Below, one piece after another: positions 8,495 through 20,600 of a DNA stretch of 39,673 bases. The notes beneath the pieces are model-generated. The model searched no databases, was not told the DNA's origin, and saw nothing but the letters and a program-made list of their open reading frames with translations. The position numbers and the translations under genes were made by a program. This stretch comes from an uncultured Chlorobiaceae bacterium (GTDB lineage: Bacteria; Bacteroidota; Chlorobiia; Chlorobiales; Chlorobiaceae). The DNA is taken from positions 1 through 39,673 of the forward strand of contig CAJEXI010000031.1 of NCBI GenBank assembly GCA_903994455.1, given 5' to 3'. Position 1 is the stretch's first letter. Each line of letters opens with the position of its first letter.

Positions 8495-8725
8495 TCAAAC
8501 CGGGGTGTGGTAACGTTCACTGAGCCTCCGTACTTTTCCCCGCTGTAATGCCGAGTTCGATAAACTCGCAGCATTGGTTGATGGTGGAACCAAATTCATT
8601 CCTTTGGCCCGGCATTCTGCTTCACCACGCTTGATCTCTACAAAGAGTGCGCGAAGGTCGTAATTGAACTTTGCGCCGATTGCCTCTTTGATAGCTCGTA
8701 CTTCATCAATAATTTCATCACTCAT
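8495..8725 (-). CDS. Small protein downstream of a PIN toxin, probable antitoxin
   Basis: The 76-residue protein begins MSDEIIDEVRAIKEAIGAKF and NYDLRALFVEIKRGEAECRA. This N-terminal segment is common in small genes paired with PIN-domain toxins in this kind of genome. An excellent ribosome site (GGAGG) lies about eight bases upstream of ATG 8725, inside the end of the toxin frame, and the genes overlap by eight bases. The toxin-first order with translational coupling supports a pair. The C-terminal part (NAASLSNSALQRGKVRRLSE) is not informative and may have drifted. From 8273 to 8494 nothing is recognised. Confidence 0.65.
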   Translation of the reverse strand: MSDEIIDEVRAIKEAIGAKFNYDLRALFVEIKRGEAECRAKGMNLVPPSTNAASLSNSALQRGKVRRLSERYHTPV

Positions 8726-9092
8726 CGTTATTTCCTCCTATAAGTTCTTCTGGTGTACAGATAATCGGTAAAAATAATGTCTGCTGTTCAAGATATTCTG
8801 CAATTCCTTCCTGAATCACCGGATTGGCTATATGCCGACAATTCCATGTGAGCAAAAAATCAACATGGTGCAAGGTGGCAATAGCAAGTGCTGCCAGTCG
8901 TCTTTCCGCAGCATCAGGATTGCCTGCAGCGCACTCTTGCCATACGGATTGAGAAACACAAAGATCGTATTCAAAGCGCTTTTCCCACCATGACTGCGTA
9001 AGCTGTTGGTGAGCTGCTCCGAGAATCGTTTTGCTTGAACGAGCAGTCAGGTAGCTGATAACGGATGTTTCAATGTAAACTTTGCGTTTCAT
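8718..9092 (-). CDS. PIN-domain (VapC-like) toxin with an internal deletion
   Basis: The N-terminus MKRKVYIETSVISYLTARSS and the C-terminal LLTWNCRHIANP are diagnostic of a PIN-domain toxin subfamily of about 160-165 residues, RNases that cleave tRNA or other RNA. This protein has only 124 residues. RRLAALAI runs directly into ATLHHVDFLLTWN, so roughly 40 residues are missing in frame, including the usual P-x-K-x-x-x-D-A-x-H segment with a metal-binding Asp. It is therefore probably catalytically dead, although the downstream partner gene is retained. ATG 9092 is preferred over the GTG one codon upstream. Confidence 0.8.
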   Translation of the reverse strand: MKRKVYIETSVISYLTARSSKTILGAAHQQLTQSWWEKRFEYDLCVSQSVWQECAAGNPDAAERRLAALAIATLHHVDFLLTWNCRHIANPVIQEGIAEYLEQQTLFLPIICTPEELIGGNNDE

Positions 9093-9095
9093 CAC

Positions 9096-9614
9096 AATCT
9101 TTTTTCAGTAAGATATTTTTTGCAGGATAAAGGTTTCCATCTGATTATTTTAGAATTTGTTGATGTCCGGGTCATTTTGACCTCTTATCCTGCTCCTTTA
9201 GATAATAAATAATCTACTCTTTTGCTATTTCCTCTATCTTTGGCAAGGGATTGTAAGTTAATTGAAGCTCTGTTCTTAGAGCGCGAAGAGTCGTTGTGGT
9301 CGTAGAGATGGTAACTGATAAAAAAATGTATAAAGTTGCCAGGCTGAAGGGTTGAATCACAAAGTAATGAAGACAAATCAAAAATAAAGCTTACCTGGAC
9401 AGGCAAAGGGCAAGAACCAAACAGGATTCTCCGGCTGAGAATTCTGTGCGAACCCAAGAGTTGGCCTTTTCCATGCTGATTCAGCTTGTACGAGCAGAGG
9501 CATGATGCCACATAAAACTTCCCGCTCATAGAATCCTTTTCTATATTGCAGCATGCGTTAAAGTTACCATCATTTTGCTCACGACAATAATCTGAGAGGG
9601 GGAAGTTTCGCAGA
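9096..9614. other. Intergenic stretch, no gene recognised
   Basis: About 520 bases separate the PIN toxin and the helicase gene, which diverge. A minus-strand open frame crosses it (9185-9643), but its translation is Ser/Cys-rich, resembles no family I know and overlaps the helicase start. I treat this region as the promoter and leader area of the DISARM-like operon, without a promoter I can name. Confidence 0.5.
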
Positions 9615-12600
9615 ATGAATGTTTTCCACACCCATGCCAGCATTATAGAGGATTATTCCTCCTACATCCGCAGTTTCATCTCCATTGCTGACCCCGACAT
9701 CCGCCAGGTTGTTGATCGCGCATTAAGTACAGGCAAGCTTTGGCCAGAACCACTCTTGCAGTTTAACCCTTCGTTTGAGATGTTTGGGGGGCTCGAAAAG
9801 CTGATCGAATCGAAAACTTTGCATGAGGCCATTGGTGACATCTTCAAAGGCTACAAACTCTATCGCCATCAGGTTGAGGCAATACAATTAGGCACCAGCG
9901 GCAAAGATTTTATTGTTACCTCCGGCACCGGCTCCGGCAAGTCGTTGACCTATATCGGCTCTATTTTTCACCATCTGCTCTCCAACCCGGCAGCAAAAGG
10001 GGTAACAGCGCTTGTCGTCTATCCCATGAATGCCCTCATTAACTCGCAATTCGAGGAGTTCAGCCGATACAAAAAGAATTATGAGGATGCCACGGGAAAA
10101 GAGTTTCCGATCATTTTCGGCCAGTATACAGGTCAGGAGGGGGAGGATGCACGGGAAAAAATGCGGAAGAACCCGCCGCATATTCTGTTGACCAACTACA
10201 TGATGCTTGAACTGTTGCTGACCCGCGTGCGCGAACGTAACATTCGAGAGAGCATTTACCTGAATCTCCGGTTTCTGGTCTTTGATGAACTGCACACCTA
10301 TCGAGGTCGTCAGGGTGCGGATGTCTCCATGCTGATTCGCCGGATTCGAGCCAATTGCGTCCAGCAGATCGTGAGTATCGGCACCTCTGCCACCATGGTT
10401 TCCGATAGTGTTGGCACTATTGAGCATCAGAAAGCAGCGGTTGCCAAGGTTGCCACAAAACTGTTTGGATGCCCCTTCACCTCTGAGCAGGTGATCAACG
10501 AAAAGCTTGCCCGTTCACTTTCCCCCAATGGCACAATTCCTGCAAAACATTTTCTTGCAGCGGCCATTGAGTCAGCCATTCATCAGGAGGGCGATATTGA
10601 AGCGCTCAAAAAGAATCCGATCGCCATCTGGCTGGAGAACAAAATTGCACTTGAAGAGCGGGGAGATGATCTCGTGAGGGGCAAACCAAAACGGCTGAGA
10701 GAGATTGCGGCTGAATTGGCGACTGATGCTGGTATGCCCGAAGAGAGGTGCCGTCTTTATCTGGTGGATCTACTCCTCTGGATCAGCGCGTCCAATGTTC
10801 GGCAGCAAGAGTCGGGAGAGCGGTATACCGTTCTGCCCTACAAGCTGCATCAGTTTATTTCGCAAACCGGTTCTGTCTACACAACCCTTGATCAGGATGA
10901 GAAGCGGGATATCTCGCTTGAGCCCGGGGTTTATAAAATTGATGAAGCCGATAAAAAGCCGATTTTTCCCAATGTCTTCAGTCGCGGTAGCGGACATCCG
11001 TTTATCTGCGTCTCCCTTGTTGGTAACCGGTTGGAGCCACGCGAATTTCGTGAAATGACCGAAGATGAGGAGAGCAATGATGGTTACCTGATTATTGGCG
11101 ACGATATCTGGAATCTCGATGAAGATGTTGAAATGCTCCCTGAATCCTGGTTTCGCAGAACAAAATCGGGCGCCGCACCGGAGAGCAAGAAAAAGGGATA
11201 CTTCCCCCTCAAGCTTTGGTTTGACGAATTCGGGAACTGCTCCACCAGCGTTGAAAAAAAATGGTGGGGATGGTTTATGAAAGCTCCCTTGCTCTTTGAC
11301 CCCACATCAGGCGGTTTTTTTGATACCAGAACCAGTGAAGGCACCAAACTGACCAAGCTGGGCAGCGAAGGTCGCAGCACCTCCACCACTATAACCGCCT
11401 TCTCCATTCTCAACCGGCTCAGTGATGCCGGGTATGGCATTAAAGAGCAGAAGCTGCTCAGTTTTACCGATAATCGTCAGGATGCGGCATTGCAGGCCGG
11501 ACATTTCAATGACTTTGTTCAGGTCATTCGCCTTCGTGCGGGTATTCACAAGGCATTGCAGGAGGCACCACTGGGCATGCTCACCTTTGCCACTCTTGGC
11601 GAAGCCGTTTTCAAGGCGCTTGGACTTCCATTTCTTGAGTATGCCAACAGAAGCGAGGAGTCGATGTTAGCTCCAATCCGGCGAAAATATGAGCAGGCGC
11701 TTCAGGATTTCCTGCTGTATCGTTCCATGGCTGATCTTCGGCGGAGCTGGAGAGTGGTGTTGCCGAACCTCGAACAATGTGCCCTTCTGGCCATTGAGTA
11801 TGAGGATCTTGATGAGATTATTGCTACTGATGCATTCTGGGAGGTATCGCCTCTCTTTGGAACGCTGAATCATTCAGATCGTAAAGAGTTGGTCACCACC
11901 ATTCTCGACTTTTTCCGTCTGGAATATGCCATACACAGTGAAAACTTTCTTACCCAGTCACGCATACAGGAATCCGAGCGACTGTTCCGTGAGTCATTAA
12001 AACAGCCCTGGACTCTCGACAGCAGGGAGAAGCTTCAGGAACCCTGGTACATCCGGTATCAGAAACTCAGCAAAACGGCCAAGCTCTACACCAAAAGCAT
12101 GGGGTCTGCCAGCTCTCTGGGGAAGTTCATCAAGGATTTTGTCAAACGGCAAAACCTTGAGATTGACCTCAAAAAAGAGGGTTACAAAAACCTGATTTTG
12201 CAGACAATGGAGCTGTTGGAGCAAGCTGACTATCTGAAGTCCTTTCCTGCCCGGAGTGAACAAAATGAAGAGATAAGCATCTATCGTTTACGGCTGGAAA
12301 AGGTTATCTGGAAAGCAGGTGATGGAGTGACGGTCAAGGCAGACTTTATCAAACGACGCACCTATAAAAAGCAGACACCCGAGCCCAATCTCTTTTTCAA
12401 AACGATCTATCGTCGTGATTTTTCAACCATGAAACGGCTTCGGAGTGAAGACCATACCGGGCAGTTGAATAATGATACTCGGCTGGAACGAGAAGAGCGT
12501 TTTCGGGCCGATTGGTACACCGACGAAGGCAAGCGGGTGCCTGACCAGCAGAAGATAAGAGCCGAATCCATCAGTGTTCTCTTCTGCTCCCCAACCATGG

Positions 12601-14795
12601 AACTTGGCGTTGATATCGGTTCACTTAATGTTGTCCACATGCGCAACGCTCCTCCAAACCCCTCCAACTATGCCCAGCGTTCAGGCAGAGCAGGCCGAAG
12701 CGGTCAGGGAGCACTCATCTTTACCTACTGCTCCAGTTATGCCCCCCATGATCGCCACTACTTCAATAACCAGCGTGAACTGGTTGCGGGTACGGTTATG
12801 GCGCCGCGCCTTGATTTGTGTAATCGGGAGTTGCTGCTTGCCCATTTGCACGCTCTGGTTGCCTCAGAGGTTGGCATTCCTGGCCTTGATGAGGGTACCG
12901 GCTCAAGACCCTCAATTATGCGGCTCGTGACCGATGATAATAACAAGATGCCTCTTGATGAGAGTATAAAAGCCGGTCTTCAGCTTAATGCAGCTCAGTT
13001 TGATGGCATTAAAGCCAATTTCAGGAGGGTTATTCGCGACTTTGAAGGGGAGCTTGAGGAAAAAGCATCATCATGGTATTCTGATCAATGGATCGAACAA
13101 AACCTTTCGCAGATTGTTGAAAACCTTGATAGATCACTCGAAAGATGGCGGCTCATCTACCGTTCGGCAAGGGCAATTCTGACAAGAGCTACCCAGAAGA
13201 TCGAGAGTGGCACGCTGAGCCTTGGCAGCGAAGAGTATCGCAAATACAAACGACATCAGGATCAGGCCACCCGTCAACTGGACCTGCTTCGCAACAATCT
13301 TTCCGGCAAGGCATCGGAACTCTCCGAATTCTACCCCTGGCGTTATCTTGCTTCCGAAGGGTTTCTGCCTGGTTATAACTTTACACGCCTGCCCCTTCGT
13401 GTTTTTTTACCTACGGGCGATTCTGCAGGAGTCTTTATCTCCCGCCCCCGCTCCCTGGCTCTGCGTGAGTTTGGTCCACAGAACATCATCTACCACAGTG
13501 GCCGAAAGTTCAGGGTGTGCCAGTTGATTATTCAGGACATCGAATCCTCCCTTACCGAAGCGAGAATCAGTACCCGCTCAGGATACTTTCTCCCGGTCGA
13601 CCAAAAAGATCTGGAAATTTGCCCTTTTTCGGGACTGAATCTGGGCGACAATGCCAACAAGATGCATATCCATGATTTGCTGGAAATGTCGGAGTCTCGC
13701 GCTGAAGAGATTGATCGCATCTCCTGTGAAGAGGAGGAGCGGCTCTCAAAGGGCTTTGATATCCGCACATTTTTTACCGTTGATGGTGGCCAAATTGATA
13801 GGGTGCGTCAAGCAATTGTCTCCGGCAGTGAGAACACACTGCTTAATGTGCGTTATATACCGGCTGCCCGGCTTGTCCATATCAACTTCAAGTGGAAGGC
13901 CCAGGAGGCGGAAGGATTTCCCATGGGCATGGTTTCGGGCGACTGGCGCAGCTCTCTTCCTGAGCAGGAGGCCCAGAGCAATGAGCAATTTCGGCGAGTA
14001 AAATTGATGACCTCAAACCTCGCTGATTCTTTGTATATCGAGCCGATTCAACCGCTTGGGTTAACACCGGATGGAGTGATTACGCTTCAACATGCTTTAA
14101 AAAGGGCCATTGAGCTGGTGTTTCAGGTTGAACCAAGTGAAATTGGTGTGGTAACAGTCGGCAACCCGGAAGCACCCAATATTCTGCTTTATGAAGCGGC
14201 AGAAGGGAGCCTTGGCATCCTCTCCCAGTTTGTCGAAAATAAGGAGATCAACGCCTTCCATAGGGTCGTATCGCAAGCCATTTCGTTATGTCGTTATGAT
14301 GACCCAGCCTATAAAGGGCCAGCATCGTACGATGACTTGCTGAGTTATTACAATCAGCGAGATCACAAAATTATTAATCGATATTTGATCAAGGATGCAC
14401 TGAAAAAGCTGATGCTCTGCACTATCGAGATTCAGACCAACAAGAACTTCATGAGCTATGAGGAGCACTATCAGGCCTTGCTGCGGGGAATTGACCCGAA
14501 CTCAAGCACTGAACGTAAGTTTCTTGATTATCTCTACAACAACGGCCTTCGCCTTCCCGATGCGGCCCAAAAACGCGTTGATGGGCTCTATGCTCAGCCT
14601 GATTTTTATTATGAACCACGTTTTTGGGTATTTTGCGACGGCACACCCCACGACAAGTCAGTTGTGCAGGAAAAAGATGAGGCCATTCGTCAGGCCATCA
14701 TTGCCCGAGGGGACGAAGTCTGGGTATATTATTACAGGGATAATCTGGCCGAAAAAGTGGCCGGGCATCCCGACATTTTCAGGAAAGTAAAATGA
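9615..14795 (+). CDS. YprA/DrmA-type DEAD-box helicase with DUF1998-like region and C-terminal nuclease-like domain
   Basis: This 1726-residue superfamily 2 helicase is the likely core of a DISARM-related system. Motif I is TSGTGSGKS at about 102-110, motif II is DELH with the diagnostic [10 protein letters not shown] at about 222-235, and motif III is GTSAT near 256. The second RecA lobe carries [20 protein letters not shown] and [14 protein letters not shown] near 990-1045. A DUF1998-like segment ([25 protein letters not shown]) lies near 1490-1550. The end, from about 1655, has [25 protein letters not shown] residues resembling a Vsr/DUF559 endonuclease fold. Family knowledge: YprA-like helicases occur in DISARM, Dpd and Druantia. 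The large size suggests functions split between DrmA and DrmB elsewhere are joined here. It overlaps the next gene by four bases. Confidence 0.85.
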   Translation: MNVFHTHASIIEDYSSYIRSFISIADPDIRQVVDRALSTGKLWPEPLLQFNPSFEMFGGLEKLIESKTLHEAIGDIFKGYKLYRHQVEAIQLGTSGKDFIVTSGTGSGKSLTYIGSIFHHLLSNPAAKGVTALVVYPMNALINSQFEEFSRYKKNYEDATGKEFPIIFGQYTGQEGEDAREKMRKNPPHILLTNYMMLELLLTRVRERNIRESIYLNLRFLVFDELHTYRGRQGADVSMLIRRIRANCVQQIVSIGTSATMVSDSVGTIEHQKAAVAKVATKLFGCPFTSEQVINEKLARSLSPNGTIPAKHFLAAAIESAIHQEGDIEALKKNPIAIWLENKIALEERGDDLVRGKPKRLREIAAELATDAGMPEERCRLYLVDLLLWISASNVRQQESGERYTVLPYKLHQFISQTGSVYTTLDQDEKRDISLEPGVYKIDEADKKPIFPNVFSRGSGHPFICVSLVGNRLEPREFREMTEDEESNDGYLIIGDDIWNLDEDVEMLPESWFRRTKSGAAPESKKKGYFPLKLWFDEFGNCSTSVEKKWWGWFMKAPLLFDPTSGGFFDTRTSEGTKLTKLGSEGRSTSTTITAFSILNRLSDAGYGIKEQKLLSFTDNRQDAALQAGHFNDFVQVIRLRAGIHKALQEAPLGMLTFATLGEAVFKALGLPFLEYANRSEESMLAPIRRKYEQALQDFLLYRSMADLRRSWRVVLPNLEQCALLAIEYEDLDEIIATDAFWEVSPLFGTLNHSDRKELVTTILDFFRLEYAIHSENFLTQSRIQESERLFRESLKQPWTLDSREKLQEPWYIRYQKLSKTAKLYTKSMGSASSLGKFIKDFVKRQNLEIDLKKEGYKNLILQTMELLEQADYLKSFPARSEQNEEISIYRLRLEKVIWKAGDGVTVKADFIKRRTYKKQTPEPNLFFKTIYRRDFSTMKRLRSEDHTGQLNNDTRLEREERFRADWYTDEGKRVPDQQKIRAESISVLFCSPTMELGVDIGSLNVVHMRNAPPNPSNYAQRSGRAGRSGQGALIFTYCSSYAPHDRHYFNNQRELVAGTVMAPRLDLCNRELLLAHLHALVASEVGIPGLDEGTGSRPSIMRLVTDDNNKMPLDESIKAGLQLNAAQFDGIKANFRRVIRDFEGELEEKASSWYSDQWIEQNLSQIVENLDRSLERWRLIYRSARAILTRATQKIESGTLSLGSEEYRKYKRHQDQATRQLDLLRNNLSGKASELSEFYPWRYLASEGFLPGYNFTRLPLRVFLPTGDSAGVFISRPRSLALREFGPQNIIYHSGRKFRVCQLIIQDIESSLTEARISTRSGYFLPVDQKDLEICPFSGLNLGDNANKMHIHDLLEMSESRAEEIDRISCEEEERLSKGFDIRTFFTVDGGQIDRVRQAIVSGSENTLLNVRYIPAARLVHINFKWKAQEAEGFPMGMVSGDWRSSLPEQEAQSNEQFRRVKLMTSNLADSLYIEPIQPLGLTPDGVITLQHALKRAIELVFQVEPSEIGVVTVGNPEAPNILLYEAAEGSLGILSQFVENKEINAFHRVVSQAISLCRYDDPAYKGPASYDDLLSYYNQRDHKIINRYLIKDALKKLMLCTIEIQTNKNFMSYEEHYQALLRGIDPNSSTERKFLDYLYNNGLRLPDAAQKRVDGLYAQPDFYYEPRFWVFCDGTPHDKSVVQEKDEAIRQAIIARGDEVWVYYYRDNLAEKVAGHPDIFRKVK

Positions 14796-17668
14796 GCATA
14801 ACCTTTCAACCAGGAAAACTGCTCTCCCTTCGAGGGCGCAATTGGATTGTCATGCCCTCCGATGACCCCGATCTTCTGGTCGTCAAGCCCCTTGGCGGCT
14901 CTGATGATGAGATTGCAGGCATTTATCTCCCTCTGGCCATTCCCCGTGATGAGCCACAGGAGACCGAGTTTGGCCAACCAACCGGCAGTGACCTCGGCGA
15001 TATCAGTACCGCCCGACTGCTTTACGATTCAGCCCGGCTCGCATTCCGTAATGGTGCAGGCCCCTTTCGTGCACTGGCCAAGCTCTCTTTTCGTCCGCGC
15101 TCCTACCAGATGGTTCCCCTGGTGATGGCGCTTCGGCAGGAATCCATTCGCCTCTTGATTGCTGATGATGTTGGGGTTGGCAAAACCATCGAAGCGCTCC
15201 TCATTGCCAAAGAGATGCTGGAGCGCCGCAAAATCCAGCGCTTCGCGGTTGTCTGCCTCCCTCACCTCTGCGAACAGTGGCAGCAGGAGATTCGCGACAA
15301 ACTTGATATTGAGGCCGTTATCATCCGTTCCAACACTCAGGCACGCCTTGACCGGCAGATTCAGGGCGATACCAGCGTGTATGATTACTACCCTTACCAG
15401 GTTATCAGTATTGATTTCATAAAATCCGACAATCGTCGTGATGTTTTTGTGCAGCAGTGCCCCGAACTGCTCATTGTTGACGAAGCCCACACCTGCGCCC
15501 GCCCGGCCGGAGCCTCAAAAAGCCAGCAACAGCGTTACCATCTGCTGAGTCGTCTGGCAGGCAAGCCAGAGCAGCAGCTCATTCTTCTCACAGCCACTCC
15601 TCACTCCGGCAAGCCGGAAGAGTTTCACTCCCTGCTTGGCTTACTCAAACCGGAGTTTGAAGGGGTTGATTTGCCGACGGCATCACAGCCGCAGCGCAAG
15701 GAACTGGCCCGTCATTTTGTGCAACGCAAACGGGGTGATGTTGAAAAGTGGATGGGTGAAGAGACTCCTTTTCCAAAACGGGAATCTTTTGAATGGGCGT
15801 ATGATCTCTCTCTGCTCTATGCCCTCTTTTTTGAGCAGATACTCGAATTTGCAAAAAAACTGATTGCCCCGGACGCTTCAAAAAAGGGCCCCCGACGGGT
15901 GCAGTACTGGACAGCGCTTGCCCTGCTGCGTGGAGTGATGTCGAGCCCGGCAGCCGGTATTGAAATGCTCAACACCCGGCTCTCAAACCTTGCCCACGTT
16001 GCCCTTGACGAAGGGATGGCCGAAAACAGTGAGAACCCTGTGCAGGATAGTGAGTTTGGTTATGAGGGCGACAACACCCCGACCTCACTGCTTGAGCAAA
16101 CCGACTGGTCAAACTACCAGCGGCAACAACTGCGTGGATTCTCTGACCAACTGGCGACTCTCTCTGACTTGAAGCACGACCAGAAATGCGGCACGGCAGA
16201 GGCCATTCTTGATGATTGGCTCTCGGCGGGCTTCAACCCCGTTGTCTTTTGCCGCTACATCGCAACGGCCAACTACGTCGGGAAGTTGCTGGATTCAGCC
16301 CTCCGCAAAAAATATCCAAAGCTCGACATTCAGGTTATCACCAGCGAACTGCCTGACGAACTCCGCAAGCAGAAGATTGATGAGATGGGCAAGGCCAGGC
16401 AACGGCTCCTGATTGCGACCGACTGCCTCAGCGAAGGGATCAACCTCCAGCAGCAGTTTACGGCGGTGCTGCATTACGATCTCCCCTGGAATCCCAACCG
16501 CCTCGAACAGCGCGAAGGACGGGTAGACCGTTTCGGCCAGCCAGCGCCGGAAGTCAAAACCTGCCTTCTCTATGGCGCCGATAATCCCATCGACGGCATT
16601 GTGCTTGATGTTTTGCTGCGCAAGGTTCGCGAAATCAAACGCTCAACCGGAATCAACGTCCCCTTTCCGGAAGATTCACAGAGCATTATCGACACCATCA
16701 CCCAGGCACTTTTGCTCAATCCCGACCGCAAAATCACCCGGCGGCGTGAAGGAAAGCAGCAGTTGGCCTTCGACTTCAGCGAGTTTGATGAGGCTCTCTC
16801 AGCCAAGGCCACCATCTCCCGCAAAATAGAGGAGGCCGCCGAGCGCGAAAAAGCGACCCGTACCATCTTTGCCCAGAACGCCATCAAGGCCTCCGAGATA
16901 GAGGCCGACCTCCGGGAGGTGGATGAGGCTATTGGTGACTCCTTTGCCGTTGAACAGTTCGTGACCACCACCCTCAACAACCTCTTTGGCGTACAGGTTA
17001 TTGCTCAACAGAAAAAGGGGTGCTATCGCCTCATTACCGCCAACCTCCCCGACCAGTTGCGCGGCATCCTGCCCGTTGGCGATATCGTCCAGATCAGCTT
17101 TCTCTCACCAACGCCTGAAGGCTATCACTACCTTGGGCGCAACAAGCGCTTTGTGGAACAACTCTGCCAGCTTCTCATGGCCAACACCGTCAACCGTTCC
17201 GGCAAACGGGCCGCCCGTTCCGCCGTCATTCGCACCCTGCAGGTGACCATCAAAACAACCATTCTCCTCTTCCGCTGCCGCAACGTCATCGAAGACCGGA
17301 GAGGGAGTCAGCAGATTGTGGCCGAAGAGATGATTCTCTGGGGCTGGAAAGGGACTCCTCAGGAGAAGGAGTTCCTCGATCAGGCAGAGGCAAAAGCGCT
17401 CCTCGCCTCTATTCGTGCCAGCTCCGATATGTCGCTCCCTGCCAGAACAGGGTTTTTGGAGAATGAATTGAAACTGCTCAAATCGTTTGAACCTGAATTT
17501 GACCGCGTGGCTGAACAACAATCAAAAAAATTAGTCGAAGCCCATGAACGCTTCAGTTCGTTGATGGATGGCAAGCGTTTTCAGGTGGTGCACCCGGTAC
17601 TACCGATGGATTTGCTCGGTGTCTATATTCTTCTGCCAGAAGGTGAAACTGCGGGAGGTGCCGCATGA
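14792..17668 (+). CDS. drmD: DrmD-like SNF2/helicase ATPase
   Basis: The 958-residue protein begins [20 protein letters not shown] and [19 protein letters not shown], a start I associate with DrmD, the SNF2-type ATPase of class 1 DISARM. Motif I is DDVGVGKT (125-132), motif II is DEAH (230-233), LLTATPH follows, and the C-terminal lobe has EGINLQQQF and [12 protein letters not shown] near 548-577. All ATPase motifs look intact. It should translocate on or remodel DNA together with the helicase and methyltransferase. It starts within the helicase stop codon (ATGA) and its own stop overlaps the next start in the same way, so the three proteins are translationally coupled. Confidence 0.87.
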   Translation: MSITFQPGKLLSLRGRNWIVMPSDDPDLLVVKPLGGSDDEIAGIYLPLAIPRDEPQETEFGQPTGSDLGDISTARLLYDSARLAFRNGAGPFRALAKLSFRPRSYQMVPLVMALRQESIRLLIADDVGVGKTIEALLIAKEMLERRKIQRFAVVCLPHLCEQWQQEIRDKLDIEAVIIRSNTQARLDRQIQGDTSVYDYYPYQVISIDFIKSDNRRDVFVQQCPELLIVDEAHTCARPAGASKSQQQRYHLLSRLAGKPEQQLILLTATPHSGKPEEFHSLLGLLKPEFEGVDLPTASQPQRKELARHFVQRKRGDVEKWMGEETPFPKRESFEWAYDLSLLYALFFEQILEFAKKLIAPDASKKGPRRVQYWTALALLRGVMSSPAAGIEMLNTRLSNLAHVALDEGMAENSENPVQDSEFGYEGDNTPTSLLEQTDWSNYQRQQLRGFSDQLATLSDLKHDQKCGTAEAILDDWLSAGFNPVVFCRYIATANYVGKLLDSALRKKYPKLDIQVITSELPDELRKQKIDEMGKARQRLLIATDCLSEGINLQQQFTAVLHYDLPWNPNRLEQREGRVDRFGQPAPEVKTCLLYGADNPIDGIVLDVLLRKVREIKRSTGINVPFPEDSQSIIDTITQALLLNPDRKITRRREGKQQLAFDFSEFDEALSAKATISRKIEEAAEREKATRTIFAQNAIKASEIEADLREVDEAIGDSFAVEQFVTTTLNNLFGVQVIAQQKKGCYRLITANLPDQLRGILPVGDIVQISFLSPTPEGYHYLGRNKRFVEQLCQLLMANTVNRSGKRAARSAVIRTLQVTIKTTILLFRCRNVIEDRRGSQQIVAEEMILWGWKGTPQEKEFLDQAEAKALLASIRASSDMSLPARTGFLENELKLLKSFEPEFDRVAEQQSKKLVEAHERFSSLMDGKRFQVVHPVLPMDLLGVYILLPEGETAGGAA

Positions 17669-20600
17669 TCTACCCATCCATCCGCATCGAGGGAGCGATA
17701 CTCTCACCCGATATTCTCGAAAAGCTTGAGGATATACCCGGCCAGCGCCCGGTCGATTTTGGTCTGGAGCCATCAGTCAAGGTCAAGGAGGAAATTGCAA
17801 GAGCGTGGGCCGATGCCCAGGACTACTGGCGCCTCTTCAATCGCAAGCTTGAAACGCTGAAAAAGGAGTCACCAGCCACCACCGAAACCCGAAACCTCTG
17901 GGTGGTGCCGCTGCTCGGGCTCCTTGGCTACCAACTGGAATTTGAGGCGAAGAGCATCGAACTCAACGCAAAGCTCTACCCGATCTCCCACCGCATCGCC
18001 AACCGTGGCGGAGCCGCCATCCACATTACCGGCAGCAACGAGCCCGCCGGTCTCGACCGAAAGCCCGAAAAAGCGGCACTGCGAATGTCGGCCCACGCCA
18101 TGTTGCAGGAGTACCTGAACCTCACCGAGCAACTCTACGGCATCGTCACCAATGGCCGGGTGCTGCGGCTCCTGCGCGACAGCTCCCGCCTGGTCAAGCT
18201 CACCTATCTGGAGTTTGACCTCGACCGTATCTTTACCGACGGCCTCTTTGCCGACTTTGCCGTGCTCTACCGGCTGCTGCATGTGTCGCGCTTGCCAGCC
18301 TCTTGCGAAGCCCCTGAAGAGAGCCTCATTGAAAAATACCATCAGGATTCCCTCGATTCCGGTGCACGTATTCGCGAAGGGCTGAGCAGTGCCGTCGAAA
18401 AGACCATCCTCTCCTTTGCCAACGGGTTTCTCTCAAATTCAGACAATGCCGCATTGCTGGCAGCCATTACCTCCGGCCAGATAAAACCAGCAGAGTATTA
18501 TCATTATCTCCTGCGTTTGATCTACCGGATTCTCTTTTTGATGGTCATCGAAGAGCGAAATCTGGTCTATCCCCAGTCACCAGTTGCGCCCAAACGGGAT
18601 ATCTACGACACCTACTACAGCCTCATGCGCTTGCGCCGGTTATCCGAAAAGCGCTATCTGGCAGACCGCCGCCATCACGATCACTGGCTGGCGCTTATGG
18701 CCACCTTTCATCTCTTTGAAGATGGCGGCCCCGGAGGCAATCTTGGTATTGCTCCGCTTGCTGGCGACCTCTTCAGAGCTGATGCCATCGGGCCATTGAA
18801 CCAATGCTCCCTTGATAATGAGACGCTCCTGCACTGCCTTCGTTCATTGAGCCTCTATGAAAACCAGAAAACCGGGCAGCTCATCAGGGTCAACTATGCT
18901 GCGCTCAATGTGGAGGAGTTCGGCTCAGTCTACGAAGGACTTCTCGAATACGAACCGGTTTTTCTTCATAACGACAACGCAATCGAATTTGCCTTTGCCA
19001 GAGGTAAGCAGCGAGCTGCCACAGGCTCCCATTACACCCCTGACGATCTGGTTCAGCCCCTGATCAAACACTCACTTGATTATCTCATTGCCGACAAGCT
19101 GAAAACTACCAACCCTGAAGAGGCGCTTCTTTCACTCAGAGTAGCAGATATATCCTGCGGTTCAGGTCACATTTTACTGGCTGCAGCCCGACGAATAGCC
19201 ACTGAACTTGCCATTGTTCGTACCGGTGAGGAACAGCCCTCCCCAAGCGCATTCCGGTCGGCTATCCGAGATGTCATTCGCAACTGCATCTACGGCGTTG
19301 ACCTCAACCCCTTGGCGGTTGAGCTGTGCAAGGTAGCTCTCTGGCTTGAGGCCCATATTCCCGGACAGCCACTGAACTTTCTTGACCACCACATCAAATG
19401 CGGCAACGCCATTGTCGGGTTTGCACATCGGGAAGAGATGCAAAAGGGCGTGCCGGATGAAGCCTTTGTTACCATGCCGGGCGATGACAAGGAGGTTGTT
19501 GCCGAACTTCGCAAAAGGAATAAAGCCGAACGCATTCGTCAGGGAAAACAGGTAAGTTTTGCCTTCACTCCCGAAATCGACCAGAGTTTTTCCCTGTCGC
19601 TGAAACAATGGCATGAAATTGCCTCGTTGCCTGAACGAACACCATCAGAGATTGAAGAGAAAAAGCGCCGCTATCAGGAATTTGCCACGGGCAAAGATTC
19701 CAGTTTACTGCGCCAGATCGCCTCGATCCCGATTGCCCAGTTCTACATTGAAAAAACCTATGGGAACCGGTCATCGATTATCACTGACGATGATTATAGC
19801 CAATACCTTTCCGGACAGCAATCGCCCAATGAGCAGGCCACAGCTATGGTGCAGGCTATAGCAGAGAGGAAGAACTTTTTTCACTGGTTTCTGGAGTTCC
19901 CTGAAATCATTGAGAATGGTGGGTTTGATTGTATTCTGGGGAATCCGCCATATCTCGGTGGTCAAGCGCTCAGTGGCACTTATGGTGCTCATTTTTGTGA
20001 GTATGTTAAATGGGAGTATGCTCCTGCCGGATTAAGCGAATTGGTTGTTTTCTTCATCCGTCGCATCTACGCATTACTTTCTCCAAGAGGCTTTACAGCG
20101 TTTATTACTACCAATTCGATTACGGATGGCAATGTAAGGAAGGACGGGCTTGAGCAGGTATTGGCTCTAAAAGGTTCAATCAATTTTGCTGTTCGAGGTA
20201 TCAAATGGCCTGGTAGAGCAAATCTGGTAGTCTCTCTTGTTGGTCTACACAAGGCTCTTTGGAAGAAAGATTATTTTCTCGATGGCAAAGTCGTGCCTGT
20301 TATAAGCGCATATTTTGAGGATAATATTGACTCAGGTATTCCGTTTTTAATTATCGAAAACACAGCTCGTATATATCAAGGTTCAATTTTACTTGGTGTT
20401 GGGTTTTTGCTGACACCATCTATATCTAAAAATCTATTAAAATCAAACCACAAAAATCGAGATGTTATTTTCCCTGTTATTAATGGTCAAGAAGTTAATA
20501 CTAATCCAGCTCAAGGATCTGAACGATTTGTAATAAACTTTCTTAATCGAACGGAATCTGAAGCTTCTGAATACAAAGAGCCCTTTTCGCTTGTTTTGGC

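Noticed and set aside
9185..9643. 152-residue minus-strand frame between the PIN toxin and the helicase
   Set aside because: The translation is Ser/Cys-rich and unlike any family, has no ribosome site, and its start overlaps the well-supported helicase start.
10705..11058. Numerous frames antisense or out of frame to the three large DISARM-like genes (about 9660-21490)
   Set aside because: The main frames are continuous, carry ordered family motifs and are translationally coupled. The others are shadows typical of mid-GC coding sequence.
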